Source: Asaia bogorensis
GTDB taxonomy: Bacteria > Pseudomonadota > Alphaproteobacteria > Acetobacterales > Acetobacteraceae
Length of the DNA: 6,466 nt
NCBI GenBank assembly: GCA_945873675.1
Contig: CAMCEP010000160.1
Coordinates: 1-6,466 of the forward strand
Reading direction: 5' to 3'
This document shows positions 5,737 to 6,466 of the stretch, piece after piece; positions within the stretch are counted from its first letter, which is position 1; the number at the start of each line of letters is the position of its first letter. A model generated the notes under the pieces. The model was not told the DNA's origin. It ran no database searches and was given only the letters and a program-made list of their open reading frames with translations. The position numbers and the translations under genes were made by a program.

Positions 5737-6466
5737 CAATCCGCCTTCAATTTCGCTTCCTGCACCAGCCTGGCCCAGCGGTCAGTCTCGGCGCTGATAT
5801 AGGCTGCGCTGCGTGCCCTGTCCCAGGCTTCCACCGTAAACCCGCCGTCGCGGGCGCGGCGGGAGACTTCGGGGTCGCGGATCGCGGCCAGGGTATCGGC
5901 TTCAAGCTTGGCCAGGATGGGGGCGGGCACCGCGGCATTGGTGATCATCGCGGTCCAATTGGTCATTTCAAGCTCGGGTGAGCCCGCTTCGCGCACGGTG
6001 GGCACATCCGGCACCAGGGGATGGCGGGCGGCGGAGGTAATGGCAAGGGGGCGCAGCCGCCCGCCCTGAATCTGCGCCATGCATTCCGGCAGGTTGGAGA
6101 CCATGAAATCCAGATTCCCCGCCGCGAGATCGGTCACCGAAGGCGCGCCGCCACGATAGGGCACATGGGTAATCCGGTCCCCCGCACCCGAAGCCCGACG
6201 CACCAATTCCAGCCCCAGATGCGGGGGAGAGCCATTGCCAGATGAACCGGCATTCAAATTGCGTTCCCGCGCTTGTGTCAGCAGATCAGCTAGGCTGCGC
6301 GCCGGATTGCGTTCCGCATTCACCACCACGACAAGCGGCAGCGACCCAAGGACGGAAATCGCCGTGAAATCCTGCCGGAAATTGAAGGGCGCGGCGGGAA
6401 ACAGCGACGCATTCACCGCATGCGTCATGGTGATGGCGAGCAGCGTATAGCCATCGGCAGTGCTTT
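5736..6466 (-). CDS. Bug/TctC-family tripartite tricarboxylate transporter receptor (5' end cut by window)
   Basis: The frame is open to the window edge; 242 residues of an expected 320-330 are visible, with the signal peptide and N-terminal lobe lost. The first in-frame ATG (6428) is internal, because the codons before it spell ADGYTLL, a Bug-family hallmark. Other hallmarks are GSSGNGSPPHLGLELV (73-88), HVPYRGGAPSVTDLAAGNLD (100-119), which contributes ligand-binding loops, and LRPLAITSAARHPLVPDVPT (137-156). Bug proteins are periplasmic Venus-flytrap receptors that bind carboxylates such as citrate, glutamate, nicotinate or aromatic acids. Some feed TctAB permeases, but many are orphan receptors whose permease lies elsewhere. 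No tctA or tctB is visible here. The stop overlaps the dehydrogenase start (TGATG), so the two are probably co-translated and serve the same compound. Substrate unknown. Confidence 0.93.
   Translation of the reverse strand, partial: STADGYTLLAITMTHAVNASLFPAAPFNFRQDFTAISVLGSLPLVVVVNAERNPARSLADLLTQARERNLNAGSSGNGSPPHLGLELVRRASGAGDRITHVPYRGGAPSVTDLAAGNLDFMVSNLPECMAQIQGGRLRPLAITSAARHPLVPDVPTVREAGSPELEMTNWTAMITNAAVPAPILAKLEADTLAAIRDPEVSRRARDGGFTVEAWDRARSAAYISAETDRWARLVQEAKLKAD

Noticed and set aside
5736..6428. ATG at 6428 as the true start of the Bug receptor.
   Set aside because: In-frame codons before it encode the family-typical ADGYTLL stretch, and a start here would remove the signal peptide and most of the first lobe. 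The gene continues past the window edge.
1..6466. A defence island, mobile element, CRISPR array or biosynthetic cluster.
   Set aside because: No nuclease, transposase, integrase, direct-repeat array or synthase motif was found on either strand; all long frames with recognisable motifs are transport, dehydrogenase or RNA-modification genes.

Overview
The window is a stretch of high-GC, densely packed chromosome, probably from an alphaproteobacterium. The Acetobacteraceae or another Rhodospirillales-like lineage would fit, judging by codon preference, a Bug-type solute receptor beside an Ldh-family dehydrogenase, and an MCE lipid-transport operon with a STAS domain fused to the permease. The taxonomic guess is inference; no rRNA or other marker gene is present. 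Seven protein-coding genes account for nearly all of the sequence. I see no tRNA, rRNA, CRISPR array, transposon or phage gene.

Left edge (1-465, plus strand): the C-terminal three quarters of a DedA-family membrane protein. It converges on, and overlaps by 10 bases, the last gene of a minus-strand operon. A small inverted repeat contains or touches both stop codons.

Centre (456-3924, minus strand): a compact four-gene lipid-transport operon, transcribed right to left. The order is permease with N-terminal STAS domain (MlaE/MlaB fusion), ATPase (MlaF-like), membrane-anchored MCE protein (MlaD-like) and a PqiC/LinN-type auxiliary lipoprotein. Junctions are a 4-base overlap followed by two identical one-base gaps. 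No separate MlaB, periplasmic MlaC shuttle or MlaA is encoded here. The layout therefore resembles the LinKLMN system of sphingomonads more than the E. coli mlaFEDCB operon. The parts would form an inner-membrane ABC complex with an MCE ring whose long helical C-terminus and lipoprotein partner could reach the outer membrane.

Spacer (3925-4003): 79 bases holding a 5+5 dyad and a short AT-rich patch, the only plausible promoter region for the lipid-transport operon.

Right side (4004-6466, minus strand): a tightly coupled chain of a tripartite tricarboxylate transporter receptor (Bug/TctC, N-terminus cut off by the window edge), an Ldh-family NAD(P)-dependent 2-hydroxyacid-type dehydrogenase and a TrmH/SpoU-family RNA 2'-O-methyltransferase, with stop and start codons overlapping at both junctions. 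The first two look like uptake and oxidation of an organic acid. The methyltransferase appears to be a housekeeping gene carried along by translational coupling.

I do not see a clearly undescribed system. The most interesting points are the fused STAS-permease MCE operon with its long MCE tail, the dyad and near-leaderless start in front of it, and the odd pairing of an RNA methyltransferase with carboxylate metabolism genes.
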